Source: Diaphorobacter caeni
GTDB taxonomy: Bacteria; Pseudomonadota; Gammaproteobacteria; Burkholderiales; Burkholderiaceae_C
DNA length: 64,000 nt
Assembly (NCBI RefSeq): GCF_015354245.1
Contig: NZ_JADKYZ010000009.1
Location: 1 to 64,000, forward strand
Reading direction: 5' to 3'
The notes beneath the pieces were generated by a model. The model searched no databases, had not been told where the DNA came from, and saw only the letters and a list, made by a program, of their open reading frames with translations. Shown here piece after piece: positions 23,301-30,447 of this stretch. A program made the translations under genes and the position numbers. Within the stretch, counting starts at the first letter, position 1. Each line of letters starts with the position of its first letter.

Positions 23301-24892
23301 CATTTCCCGGACAGCGAGGGGGGGCCAAGGAGCGCACGCTGTTTGTTCCGTTGCACCGTGATCGCCTGGCGGACAGCCTGCAATCCGACGACGCCGAAGC
23401 GCTGCCCAGCGCCATGGAGTTCGGCAGCAGCAGTTCGACCAATGTCAACGCTTGGGCTTCACGCGTCATTGATGAAGCGGGTCAGCCGGTCGATCGCCGC
23501 TACACCGCGGCGGGTCCGGACACTTTTGGCTCGCACTGGATGCGCACGCCCCCGCTTCAGGTGTCGACAAGCGAAAATTTCACCGTATCGTTCAAGCACC
23601 GGTACAGGTTCCAATTCTCCGGCAGCGGGGTCAACTACGACGGCGGGCAGCTGATGATCTCCACCGATGGGGGGACTTCCTGGGTGAGCGTCGCCGACAG
23701 TGCTTACAACGGCACGGTCTATGACTATCCTGGAAGCCGCAATCCCGCCAAAAACCAGCGGGCATTCGTGATGTACAGCGCCAACTGGCCGGCCATGCAG
23801 TCCGTGACCGTCGACCTCGGCTCCGCCTTCAGCGGGCAGGCCGTGCGATTCGCCTGGGTGATCCAGACCGATCAGTTTGGTGAATCAAGGGGCTGGGAGG
23901 TGGACGATATCGTCTTCACGGGCATCACCAACACGCCGTTCCCCAAGGTCATCACCGACGCGCAGACCTGCGTTGGCACCCCTGCCCTGAACGCCATCAG
24001 CGGCGACGCGCAAAACGCGCAAGTCAACACGGCCTTCACTCTGCCTTTGCGCGTGCGCTTGTTGTATCCGAGCGGTACACCCGTCGCCAACGCCGCCGTC
24101 AGCTTTGCCGCGCCCACCACCGGAGCCTCCGCAGCGCTGTCCTCCAATTCCGCGCAGACTGACGGTGACGGCTATGCCCAAGTGACCGCGACCGCCAACA
24201 GCATCGAAGGCAGCTACACCGTGACCGCCTCGGCCAACGGCGTCAGCGGCCAGTTCACGCTGACCAACACGGCCGCGCCGGTGCATCCGGGCGGCGGTAC
24301 AGGTGGCACTCCGCTGTCCATCAGCGGCCCGTCGCCCAACGGTCAGGGCACCGTCACGATCACCGTGAATGGATCCACCACCGCATTGCCCGCCACGGCG
24401 GAGTTCGCCAACGACCAGTTCGGAAACGAGTCCACCGTGGCCGTTCCTGCCCTCCCCGGCTACGGCTTCCCGTTTGGACTTGCGGGCTTCAAGCTTCAGA
24501 ACGTGGGCGCGAACAATACCGTCACGCTGCGCATCAAGTACCCTGCAGACATTCCGGCAGGCGCAGAGTACTGGAAATACGGCAAGACCACCCCGACCGG
24601 CCGGCCGCAGTGGTTCAAGATCCCCATGACTCAGGTCGCCAGCGACACAGTGGACATCACGCTCACCGATGGAGCACAAGGCGACTCGGACGCCACGGCC
24701 GACGGCACGATCACCGACCCGGGCGGCCTGGCCGTTGCGGCTGCCGTGCCACCGGTGACCGGCGGCACTGCGATCACACCCGTGCCTTCGCTCTCGCAAT
24801 GGGCGCTGGTGATGCTGTCGATGGGGCTGGCGTGGATGGCGTGGATGGGCTTTGCGTCCAGAAACGGACGAAAGGAACGCTCCGCCCGCTGA
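20360..24892 (+). CDS. Secreted M36 (fungalysin-type) metallopeptidase with PA, Ig-like and IPTL-CTERM domains
   Basis: About 1510 residues from the ATG at 20360 (signal peptide through about residue 27, ending HGMLQA). Order: FTP-type propeptide (residues about 70-200); M36 catalytic region with IIAHEWGHYISNRL (HExxH zinc ligands and Glu) and GEGWGDFHSLLM (third ligand); a PA domain inserted before the HExxH (GKIALVDRGTCNFATKTLNA, then AGAIGIVIVNN); beta-sandwich regions; a bacterial Ig-like domain (about 1220-1310); a choice-of-anchor-like beta region; and a C-terminal VPSLSQWALVMLSMGLAW segment followed by basic residues, the IPTL-CTERM sorting signal. It should be exported, cleaved and retained or released at the surface, digesting proteins outside the cell. 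Very long for M36, mainly from C-terminal additions. Confidence 0.88.
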   Translation: MQKTSLGWIQHALLSIAVLAPHGMLQARELSKVDALGDAPLAAVQLKSLPAGVERLSREERLGLPTFVQIKPIAKSAMLSGAGRSTPETAARAEIKQLASLYGLTDAEVDAAPLHHVQTLPSGALLVLLNNQRDGIEVFRERATVLLDADMKATAIGGYLGSTRTVQASTKAASANRVDAAGAVARALQDFGFSAQVVGQLQTVAPDANQKKGPYQQLSLPPGVSGNAGATLSVPTRVKPVWFRLPDGLVSAFYVEVQGEEDGAHFAYAYVIAADDARLLLRHSLTSHAADFSYRVWADPATGMPFSGPQGQNGVPHPTGLPDGYAALLEPAQLVTMNSTLARVNAPWLADAATTTSGNNVQAFANLNGPGDSFPTADQNNCDWVANRDMIACTTAPSTFDHRYDHSRTTRADTAQVSASVVNMFYTTNWLHDWFYDSGFDEAAGNAQKVNYGTEGLDGDALIAQALDNSDSDPSNNLNGASMTTPADGYSPMMRMHRFVNASVVRARVVTQSAPSLTSAVKGALFGSSLYEITGELATTSATSNEACATLPAGSLTGKIALVDRGTCNFATKTLNAEKAGAIGIVIVNNSTFPANTMEGNGIDHPTIPAIHMAQVDGNALKAALGNGPVELSMSGEHSERSSALDNSIIAHEWGHYISNRLIGDGSGLGTNHAGGLGEGWGDFHSLLMLVKDDDRNRPGNSAFQGAYNIASYVLGRVTAPALDSNNTALFGIRRYPYSTDMTKNPLSLRHIVQGTPLPTNIPINKKNSNFNPDVHNAGEVWATMLWECYASLLNAHPFAEAQSRMKNYLVAGYKLTPVIPTLTEARDALLAPMASNDPADYARCSAAFAKRGAGMLAVIPDRYSQTNAGVIESYSTNGDLALDNMQLSMSGAAAQRCDADDVLDSGETGVLTFTVYNNGSSAVASAQLALSADLSNLSFPDGNILAIPYIATGNSITVSTRVHVTGLTAPSGSRITARLTFPGQRGGAKERTLFVPLHRDRLADSLQSDDAEALPSAMEFGSSSSTNVNAWASRVIDEAGQPVDRRYTAAGPDTFGSHWMRTPPLQVSTSENFTVSFKHRYRFQFSGSGVNYDGGQLMISTDGGTSWVSVADSAYNGTVYDYPGSRNPAKNQRAFVMYSANWPAMQSVTVDLGSAFSGQAVRFAWVIQTDQFGESRGWEVDDIVFTGITNTPFPKVITDAQTCVGTPALNAISGDAQNAQVNTAFTLPLRVRLLYPSGTPVANAAVSFAAPTTGASAALSSNSAQTDGDGYAQVTATANSIEGSYTVTASANGVSGQFTLTNTAAPVHPGGGTGGTPLSISGPSPNGQGTVTITVNGSTTALPATAEFANDQFGNESTVAVPALPGYGFPFGLAGFKLQNVGANNTVTLRIKYPADIPAGAEYWKYGKTTPTGRPQWFKIPMTQVASDTVDITLTDGAQGDSDATADGTITDPGGLAVAAAVPPVTGGTAITPVPSLSQWALVMLSMGLAWMAWMGFASRNGRKERSAR

Positions 24893-24988
24893 GCATTGCC
24901 CGAGCGCTGGCGCACAGGCAGCGTCCGCGCTCGGATGGTCAATACATCAAGGAATACGCCAAGGAGTACGTCAAGGCCGCGCCGCAGC

Positions 24989-25792
24989 TCAGCGCTGCGG
25001 CGCGTTGGCCTGGCTCCAGTTGCTCTTGCGCAGGCGGGCCTCGATGTTCGCGGCCTCGCGGCGCAGTTCGGCGGCGATCTTCTGGATGCGCGCGTTGGGC
25101 ATGCGCTGAGTGAGCGCGGCCACGCTGATGGCGCCGATGGGCGTGCCCACGGAGTTGCGGAACGGGATGCCAACGGCCGTCACCCCCATGCTCACCTTGT
25201 TCTGCACCAGTGACATGCCTTCGGCGACGGTGTGTTCGCAGGCGTCCTTCAGCAGCGCGGCGCTCATGTTGCCGAAGTCGGGCAGATAAGGCTCCACCCG
25301 TTCGATGATGTCACTGCGTTCGTCGGGATCGATGGCCGCGAGTATCGCGAGCCCGCCCGCGCCGACGCCGAGCGGCCTGCGGCTGCCCACCTCCAGCACC
25401 AGAGCGCGGATCGGAAAAGGGCCTTCGCAGCGGTGCATGCAGACCGCCTCGAAGCCGCTGCGCAAGACCAGGTAGACAGTGTCCTCGGTGGTCTGCGCGA
25501 GGTCGCGCATCGAGGGCTCGCACAGGTCGCGTATGTCGTGCAGGCTCGATCCGGCAAGGCCCAGCTCGAACACCAGCGGTCCGAGCTTGTAGCGGTGGGT
25601 CTCGAAATGCTGGATCGCGAGTCCTTCGGCGATGAGCTGCTTGAGGATGCGATGCGCCGTGGGATGCGGAATGCCGGCCTTCTCGGCCACTTCGGTCAAC
25701 GCCTGACCGCGATTGCCGGCGGTCGCCAGGATCTTGAGCAGCGCGACGCCGCGCTTGAGGGAGCCGGCATCGGTGGCGATTTTCGAGTTCAT
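24989..25792 (-). CDS. IclR-family transcriptional regulator
   Basis: A 267-residue IclR protein: winged HTH (GSLKRGVALLKILATAGNRG, then ALTEVAEKAGIPHPTAHRIL and KQLIAEGLAIQH, residues 11-65) and a C-terminal effector-binding domain (LVLEVGSRRPLGVGAGGLAI, then MGVTAVGIPFRNSVGTPIGA). It is divergent from the hydroxylase gene at 25925, with a TGTCCG-N5-CGGACA palindrome between them, so it very likely controls that operon in response to an aromatic substrate. Repressor or activator mode cannot be read from the sequence. Confidence 0.9.
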   Translation of the reverse strand: MNSKIATDAGSLKRGVALLKILATAGNRGQALTEVAEKAGIPHPTAHRILKQLIAEGLAIQHFETHRYKLGPLVFELGLAGSSLHDIRDLCEPSMRDLAQTTEDTVYLVLRSGFEAVCMHRCEGPFPIRALVLEVGSRRPLGVGAGGLAILAAIDPDERSDIIERVEPYLPDFGNMSAALLKDACEHTVAEGMSLVQNKVSMGVTAVGIPFRNSVGTPIGAISVAALTQRMPNARIQKIAAELRREAANIEARLRKSNWSQANAPQR

Positions 25793-25858
25793 TTAATGGA
25801 CAGGTGTCTTTTGTCGGTGATGGCATTGGAAAACAATCGATCCATGCACTCACAGCCA

Positions 25859-25875
25859 TGTCCGATAAACGGACA
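25859..25875. promoter_or_regulatory. IclR-type operator palindrome
   Basis: TGTCCG (25859-25864), five bases, CGGACA (25870-25875): a perfect 6-bp inverted repeat lying 67 bases upstream of the IclR start and 50 bases upstream of the hydroxylase start. Such palindromes are typical IclR binding sites. Confidence 0.65.
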
Positions 25876-25924
25876 TTGTATGTAGAACCCCAGCAGCACC
25901 GAAGCGAGATCCGAGAGAGACAAC

Positions 25925-27619
25925 ATGAGCGACCCATGCGCCACTCCACCCATCGCCCATCCGATGGACTACGACATCATCATCTCCGGCTACGGTCCGG
26001 CGGGCGCGACCATCGCCAACCTCATGGGCCAGCGCGGCTACCGCGTCGCGGTGATCGACCAGTTCGAGACCATCTTTGACAAGCCGCGCGCGATCACCGC
26101 CGACCAGGAGGTCATGCGCGTGTTCCAGGAAATCGGTCTCGCCGACGAGATCAACGCGAGCAGCACGCCGCATCCGGGCACCGACTTCGTCGGCATGGAC
26201 GGGCAGGTGATCAAGCGCTTCTACCCCGCTCCGCCGCCCAACCAGCTGGCGTGGGAGCCGACGTGGATGTTCGTGCAGCCCGAGCTCGAGGCCACGCTGC
26301 GCAAGGGCGTGGCGCGCTTTGCCAACGTGACCGAACTGCTCGGCCACCAGCTCGTGCGCCACGAGAGTCGCGCCGATGGCGTGACGGTCGAGCTGCTGCG
26401 CCTGTCTGACCGCACGCCCGTTCGCCTGACCGGCCGCTATCTTCTGTCATGCGAGGGCGCGAACAGCCCGATCCGCCTGCGCGAGAACGCCAGCGTCGAA
26501 GATCTCGCGTTCGACGAATGGTGGATCGTCGTCGACATGTGGATCCGCGGCCCCGTGGAGCTGCCCGAGCGCTGCGTGCAGTACTGCCGTCCATCGCGCC
26601 CCGGCACCTACATCGTCGGCCCCGACAACCTGCGCCGCTGGGAAATGAAGATGCTGCCCGGCGAAGACCCTCAGGAATTCATGAAGGACCCGGCGCTGGT
26701 GATGAAGGCCCTGTCCTCGTTCGTGGACACCACGCATCTGGAGCTGTGCCGCATCGCCGTCTACCGCTTTCATGCGGTGGTGGTGGACGACTGGCGGTTC
26801 GACCGCGTGTTCCTGCTCGGAGACAGCGCGCACCAGATGCCGCCGTTCCTCGGTCAGGGCCTGTGTGCGGCGGTGCGCGACGCCGTCAACCTCGCGTGGA
26901 AAATCGACGGCGTGGAGCGTCTGGGCTACAGCCAGCGCATCCTTGACACCTACGGCCACGAGCGCAAGAAGCATGTACGCACCGTCGTGGGCCATGCCAA
27001 ATCATTCGGGCTCATCATCGGAGAACTCGACGAGGCCAAGGCCCGCAGGCGCGACGAGGAACTGGGAGAACTGCTGCGCGCGGGCAAATCGGAGACCGTG
27101 CGCCAGAAGTTCATTCCGGGACTCGAGACCGGCGCGCTTGCACGCAACGCGGACGGCTCCCTGCTGACGGGGGCGGGCGATCTTTTCGTGCAGCCGTGGG
27201 TGCGCCACGCAGACGGCTTCACGCGCATGGATGACGTGATGCCGTGCGGCTTCTGGATCGCCACCACGCCCGACACGCCCACGCACGAATGGAGCCAGCT
27301 GCCGGCCTGGCGCCGGATGAACGGCCGCACGGTGGTCATTCACGACCACGCTTTCACGGCGCCGAGCAATGGCGACCCGCAGGTGCTGCATGTGCAGGAA
27401 CAGGACGCGCTGTTCACCCACTGGCTTGCGCAATACCACGGCGTGGCTGTACTGGTGCGCCCTGACCACTACATCTACGGCGTCGCCCACTCGGTGCAGG
27501 AACTCAAGTCGCTGATCGCCGGTGCCGCAAAGGACCTGTTCGATCGTCCGGACGCGGCGGCCGATCTGAGCCACGGCGTCATGGATGCACGCGCCGCGCT
27601 CGCGCAAGTGTCGGCCTGA
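25925..27619 (+). CDS. FAD-dependent aromatic hydroxylase (MhpA-like)
   Basis: A 564-residue class A flavoprotein monooxygenase. It has the dinucleotide motif DIIISGYGPAGATIANLMGQ (about residues 16-35), PRAITADQEVMRVFQEIGL, and the FAD ribityl motif VFLLGDSAHQMPPFLGQGLC (about residues 298-317), with a thioredoxin-like C-terminal domain from about residue 400. Size and motifs resemble 3-(3-hydroxyphenyl)propionate hydroxylase MhpA, which uses NAD(P)H and O2 to hydroxylate a phenolic ring. The real substrate is unknown; related phenolic acids are plausible. A divergent IclR regulator and a downstream Bug receptor support an aromatic-acid catabolic unit. No ring-cleavage dioxygenase is nearby. 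An internal ATG at residue 14 is an alternative start. Confidence 0.8.
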   Translation: MSDPCATPPIAHPMDYDIIISGYGPAGATIANLMGQRGYRVAVIDQFETIFDKPRAITADQEVMRVFQEIGLADEINASSTPHPGTDFVGMDGQVIKRFYPAPPPNQLAWEPTWMFVQPELEATLRKGVARFANVTELLGHQLVRHESRADGVTVELLRLSDRTPVRLTGRYLLSCEGANSPIRLRENASVEDLAFDEWWIVVDMWIRGPVELPERCVQYCRPSRPGTYIVGPDNLRRWEMKMLPGEDPQEFMKDPALVMKALSSFVDTTHLELCRIAVYRFHAVVVDDWRFDRVFLLGDSAHQMPPFLGQGLCAAVRDAVNLAWKIDGVERLGYSQRILDTYGHERKKHVRTVVGHAKSFGLIIGELDEAKARRRDEELGELLRAGKSETVRQKFIPGLETGALARNADGSLLTGAGDLFVQPWVRHADGFTRMDDVMPCGFWIATTPDTPTHEWSQLPAWRRMNGRTVVIHDHAFTAPSNGDPQVLHVQEQDALFTHWLAQYHGVAVLVRPDHYIYGVAHSVQELKSLIAGAAKDLFDRPDAAADLSHGVMDARAALAQVSA

Positions 27620-27659
27620 AGGCCCACGTTTTTTCAATCATCACAACAAGGAGGCAAAC

Positions 27660-28652
27660 ATGTCCAAACCATCCATTCTTCACGCGCTCCAGCGCCGTGC
27701 CCTGATCTGCGGGATCGCGCTGGCCGCCGCCCTGCCCTCGTTGGCGGACCCGCCCGAGGCCTTTCCCAACAAGCCCATCAAATGGACGGTGGGCTTTCCC
27801 GCAGGCGGCGGCACCGATGTGCTGGCGCGCACCGTGGGCGTGGAGCTCGCCAAGCATCTCAAACAGCAGGTCATCATCGACAACCGCGCGGGTGCGGCCG
27901 GCATGATCGCCGCCGAGGCCATCTCGCATGCGGCGCCGGACGGCTACAACCTGCTGACCGCCGATGTCGCCATCCTCGCGTTCAATCCGGCGATCTATTC
28001 CAACATCCGCTACGACGCGCAAAAGAGCTTCACCTCCGTCGGACTCATGGGCCGCTTTCCCATCCTGATCGCGGCCTCCACGCAGAGCGGCATCAAGAAC
28101 ATGAACGAGCTCATGGACCAGATCCGCAAGGGCGGCGTCGGCTACGGCACGGCGGGCGTGGGAACGCCCCACCACCTCGCGATGGAAATGCTGCTCGGCA
28201 ACACCCAGACGCAGGCCGACCATGTGCCCTACAAAGGCGATGCGCCCGCGCTGCAGGATCTGGCGGGCGGCCAGATCAAGGTGGCGGCGCTCGCGCCATC
28301 GCTCTCGCTGCCGTTCGTGAAGGAAGGCAAGCTCGTGCCGCTGGCCGTCACCGGCGACAAGCGCCTGCCGCAACTGCCGAACGTGCCGACGCTCAAGGAG
28401 CTCAACCTGTCGACGCAGGCCGTGTACGCCTGGCAGGGACTCGTGCTTCCCAAGGACACGGCTCCAGAGCGTGTGCAGCTGATCTCCACGGCGCTGAAGA
28501 CCTCGCTGGCCAACCCGGATGTCGTGCGCAAGCTCGAGGAGCTCGGCATGGAGGCGATTCCCAGCACGCCCGAGGCCATGACCGCGTACGTGCGCGAGGA
28601 GCAGAGTCGCTGGGGGCCGATGATCAAGGCGCGCGGAATCACCAACAAGTGA
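27660..28652 (+). CDS. Bug-family (TctC) periplasmic solute-binding protein
   Basis: About 330 residues from the ATG at 27660 (AAGGAGG upstream; an earlier in-frame start at 27585 lies inside the preceding gene). Signal peptide through about residue 31 (LAAALPSLADPP), then the Bug hallmark AFPNKPIKWTVGFPAGGGTD, IDNRAGAAGMIAAEAISHAA and GVGYGTAGVGTPHHLAME. Bug proteins bind carboxylated or aromatic acids in a Venus-flytrap fold and deliver them to tripartite tricarboxylate transporters. TctA/TctB partners are absent, as is usual for most Bug proteins in Burkholderiales. It follows the hydroxylase by 40 bases, so it probably binds the hydroxylase substrate or a precursor. Confidence 0.9.
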   Translation: MSKPSILHALQRRALICGIALAAALPSLADPPEAFPNKPIKWTVGFPAGGGTDVLARTVGVELAKHLKQQVIIDNRAGAAGMIAAEAISHAAPDGYNLLTADVAILAFNPAIYSNIRYDAQKSFTSVGLMGRFPILIAASTQSGIKNMNELMDQIRKGGVGYGTAGVGTPHHLAMEMLLGNTQTQADHVPYKGDAPALQDLAGGQIKVAALAPSLSLPFVKEGKLVPLAVTGDKRLPQLPNVPTLKELNLSTQAVYAWQGLVLPKDTAPERVQLISTALKTSLANPDVVRKLEELGMEAIPSTPEAMTAYVREEQSRWGPMIKARGITNK

Positions 28653-28709
28653 ACCGCAGACAACAGTTTCAATTGCAAACTTATTTCAGTCTCAATTGAC
28701 ATGGTGAAT

Positions 28710-28745
28710 ATTGAAGACCATAGCTATCATCAGGCGGTCTTCAAT
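28710..28745. promoter_or_regulatory. 10-bp inverted repeat before the MBL-fold gene
   Basis: ATTGAAGACC (28710-28719) and GGTCTTCAAT (28736-28745) are perfect inverted arms with a 16-base loop, 14 bases before the next ATG. There is no T-run, so an operator or 5'-leader hairpin is more likely than a terminator. Confidence 0.45.
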
Positions 28746-28759
28746 AAACTGGTCAAGCC

Positions 28760-29830
28760 ATGGCATTGCAATTCTGGCGAGCGCGGGGAGTGCGCGCTCT
28801 GGGTGTTTTGAGCGTTCCCCTGCTGCTGGCCGGTTGCGCCAACTGGCCTCTGTTGACGGGCGAAACCGAAGATCAGGCCACCCCGTCCGCCGAGGCCGCC
28901 GAGGCTGCGGAACACGCCGCCTCGGCCTACAACCGCAATGACCAGTCGCCCGGCTTCTTCCGCATGAAGATGGGCAAGTACCTCGTCACCGTGCTGTATG
29001 ACGGCAGTTTCGAGATCAACAGCAAGCTGATGAAGGGCCGCACGCAGGCCAACATCATCAATCTGCTCAAGCTCTCCAAGCAGCCGCGCGACGTGCGCAC
29101 ATCGGTCAACGCGTTTCTGCTGGATGACGGCGAGAACGTGATTCTCATCGACACCGGCGCTGCAGAGGCGCTCGGCGCCAGCATGGGCAAGCTGGCGACC
29201 AGCCTGCAGATGTCGGGCTACAAGGCGGAGAACGTGCGCTATGTGTTTCTCACCCACCTGCACCCCGACCATGACGGCGGCCTGAGCACCGACGGCAAGA
29301 TGGTGTTCCCCAACGCCATGGTCTATGTTCCCGAGCAGGAAGCCGCCTATTGGCTGGGCAGCGAGCGCGGCAAGGACAACAAGCCGGTCTACCAGGGCGT
29401 GCAATCATCGCTTGCGGCCTACAAGGATGTGGGCCGTCTCCAGCAGTTTGAGGCAGGCACCTCGCCGATTCCAGGCATCCAGTCCGTCCTCATGCCCGGC
29501 CACACACCGGGACACACCGGCTACCGCATTCGTTCGGGCAGAGAGAGCATGCTGATCTGGGGCGATGTGGTGCACAACGTGGCGACGCAGTTCGCCGATC
29601 CCGCGATCACCGTCGAGTTCGATCTGGACCAAGCCAAGGCACGCATGACCCGCGCGAAGGTGCTCAGGGAAGCCGCGCAATCCGGTGAGTGGATCGCCGG
29701 ATCGCACCTGCCCTTCCCCGCCATCGGCCGGGTGCAGGCGGCGGGGAAGACCAGCTACCGCTGGCTGCCCATCGACTACTCGCAGGCCATGATGGAGGCC
29801 GACAACCGCCAGCCGACGGGCGGCAAGTGA
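28760..29830 (+). CDS. MBL-fold metallohydrolase lipoprotein
   Basis: A 356-residue protein with a lipoprotein signal (SVPLLLAGCANW, lipid-attached Cys about residue 25), an Ala/Glu-rich linker, and a metallo-beta-lactamase fold. Zinc-binding motif THLHPDHDGG (about residue 165), GHTPGHTGY (about 247), IWGDVVHN and a final GSHLPFP. It resembles the lactonase-like branch (N-acyl homoserine lactonase family annotation) but also generic MBL hydrolases, so quorum-signal hydrolysis is only a possibility. The lipid anchor suggests outer-membrane or periplasmic location. Confidence 0.8.
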   Translation: MALQFWRARGVRALGVLSVPLLLAGCANWPLLTGETEDQATPSAEAAEAAEHAASAYNRNDQSPGFFRMKMGKYLVTVLYDGSFEINSKLMKGRTQANIINLLKLSKQPRDVRTSVNAFLLDDGENVILIDTGAAEALGASMGKLATSLQMSGYKAENVRYVFLTHLHPDHDGGLSTDGKMVFPNAMVYVPEQEAAYWLGSERGKDNKPVYQGVQSSLAAYKDVGRLQQFEAGTSPIPGIQSVLMPGHTPGHTGYRIRSGRESMLIWGDVVHNVATQFADPAITVEFDLDQAKARMTRAKVLREAAQSGEWIAGSHLPFPAIGRVQAAGKTSYRWLPIDYSQAMMEADNRQPTGGK

Positions 29831-29860
29831 ACGTTTGCGGGCAACGCGTTCCGCATCAAT

Positions 29861-29887
29861 GACAAGGGGGCCACGAGGCCCCCTGTC
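29861..29887. terminator. Strong hairpin between convergent genes
   Basis: GACAAGGGGGCC (29861-29872) and GGCCCCCTGTC (29877-29887) form an 11-bp stem with one bulge and a 4-base loop. It lies between the MBL gene (rightward) and the T6SS operon end (leftward) and could terminate either strand; the T-run is weak. Confidence 0.6.
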
Positions 29888-29902
29888 TGTTGGTGCAGAA
29901 GC

Positions 29903-30412
29903 TTACTTTCCAGCGGACTTGGCCACGTCGGCCTTGGCCTGCTTGAAGACCGGGCCCCAGCCCGGATGGCCGCTCTCGGCCTCGCTCAACTCAAAGTCGG
30001 GCTTCTGCTTGAGCAGCTGCACGAAGGTGCTTCGGCACTGGCCGGGGTTGTTGTTCAGGCAGAAGCTGAAGGCCAGGTACTTGAGCGACTTGGTCTGCAG
30101 CTCGGGCCACGCGCGGCTGAAAATGGGATCGCGGAAGATGCGGATGGCATTGGGATAGTTGCCATCGTTGTACTGATTGAGGCCTTCGGCGAAGCGGCGC
30201 TCCACGCCCGTCAGCGCCTCGGTGTTGTTGGTGGCGGTGGGCTCGGCTTCCACACGCTCCGCACGCGATGCAGGCGGTGCGACCGGCTCGGGCTCCGGCG
30301 CCTGAACCGGCGGAGGTGGTGGTGGCTCGGCTTTTTTCGGGGCGCTTTCGCAACCTGTTATGGCCAATGCGGCGGCCATCAACGGCGCGAGAAAATAGAT
30401 TCGTTTCGACAT
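29903..30412 (-). CDS. tssQ: TssQ-like T6SS-associated lipoprotein
   Basis: About 169 residues from the ATG at 30412; the frame extends far upstream into ppkA, but MSKRIYFLAPLMAAALAITG with lipobox ITGC fits a lipoprotein start. A Pro-rich linker (KAEPPPPPPVQAPEPEPVAP) leads into a helical TPR-like domain (GLNQYNDGNYPNAIRIF, WPELQTKSLKYLAFSFCL). This matches the TssQ family of lipoproteins found at the end of betaproteobacterial T6SS operons. Its exact role in the machine is not established. It follows ppkA by 35 bases and is the last gene before a strong hairpin. Confidence 0.75.
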   Translation of the reverse strand: MSKRIYFLAPLMAAALAITGCESAPKKAEPPPPPPVQAPEPEPVAPPASRAERVEAEPTATNNTEALTGVERRFAEGLNQYNDGNYPNAIRIFRDPIFSRAWPELQTKSLKYLAFSFCLNNNPGQCRSTFVQLLKQKPDFELSEAESGHPGWGPVFKQAKADVAKSAGK

Positions 30413-30447
30413 CTTGTTCGTTCCTTCTTCCAACACGTCCAACACTT

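Noticed and set aside
25232-25885. 217-codon rightward frame opposite iclR
   Set aside because: Antisense shadow of the IclR gene with no family resemblance.
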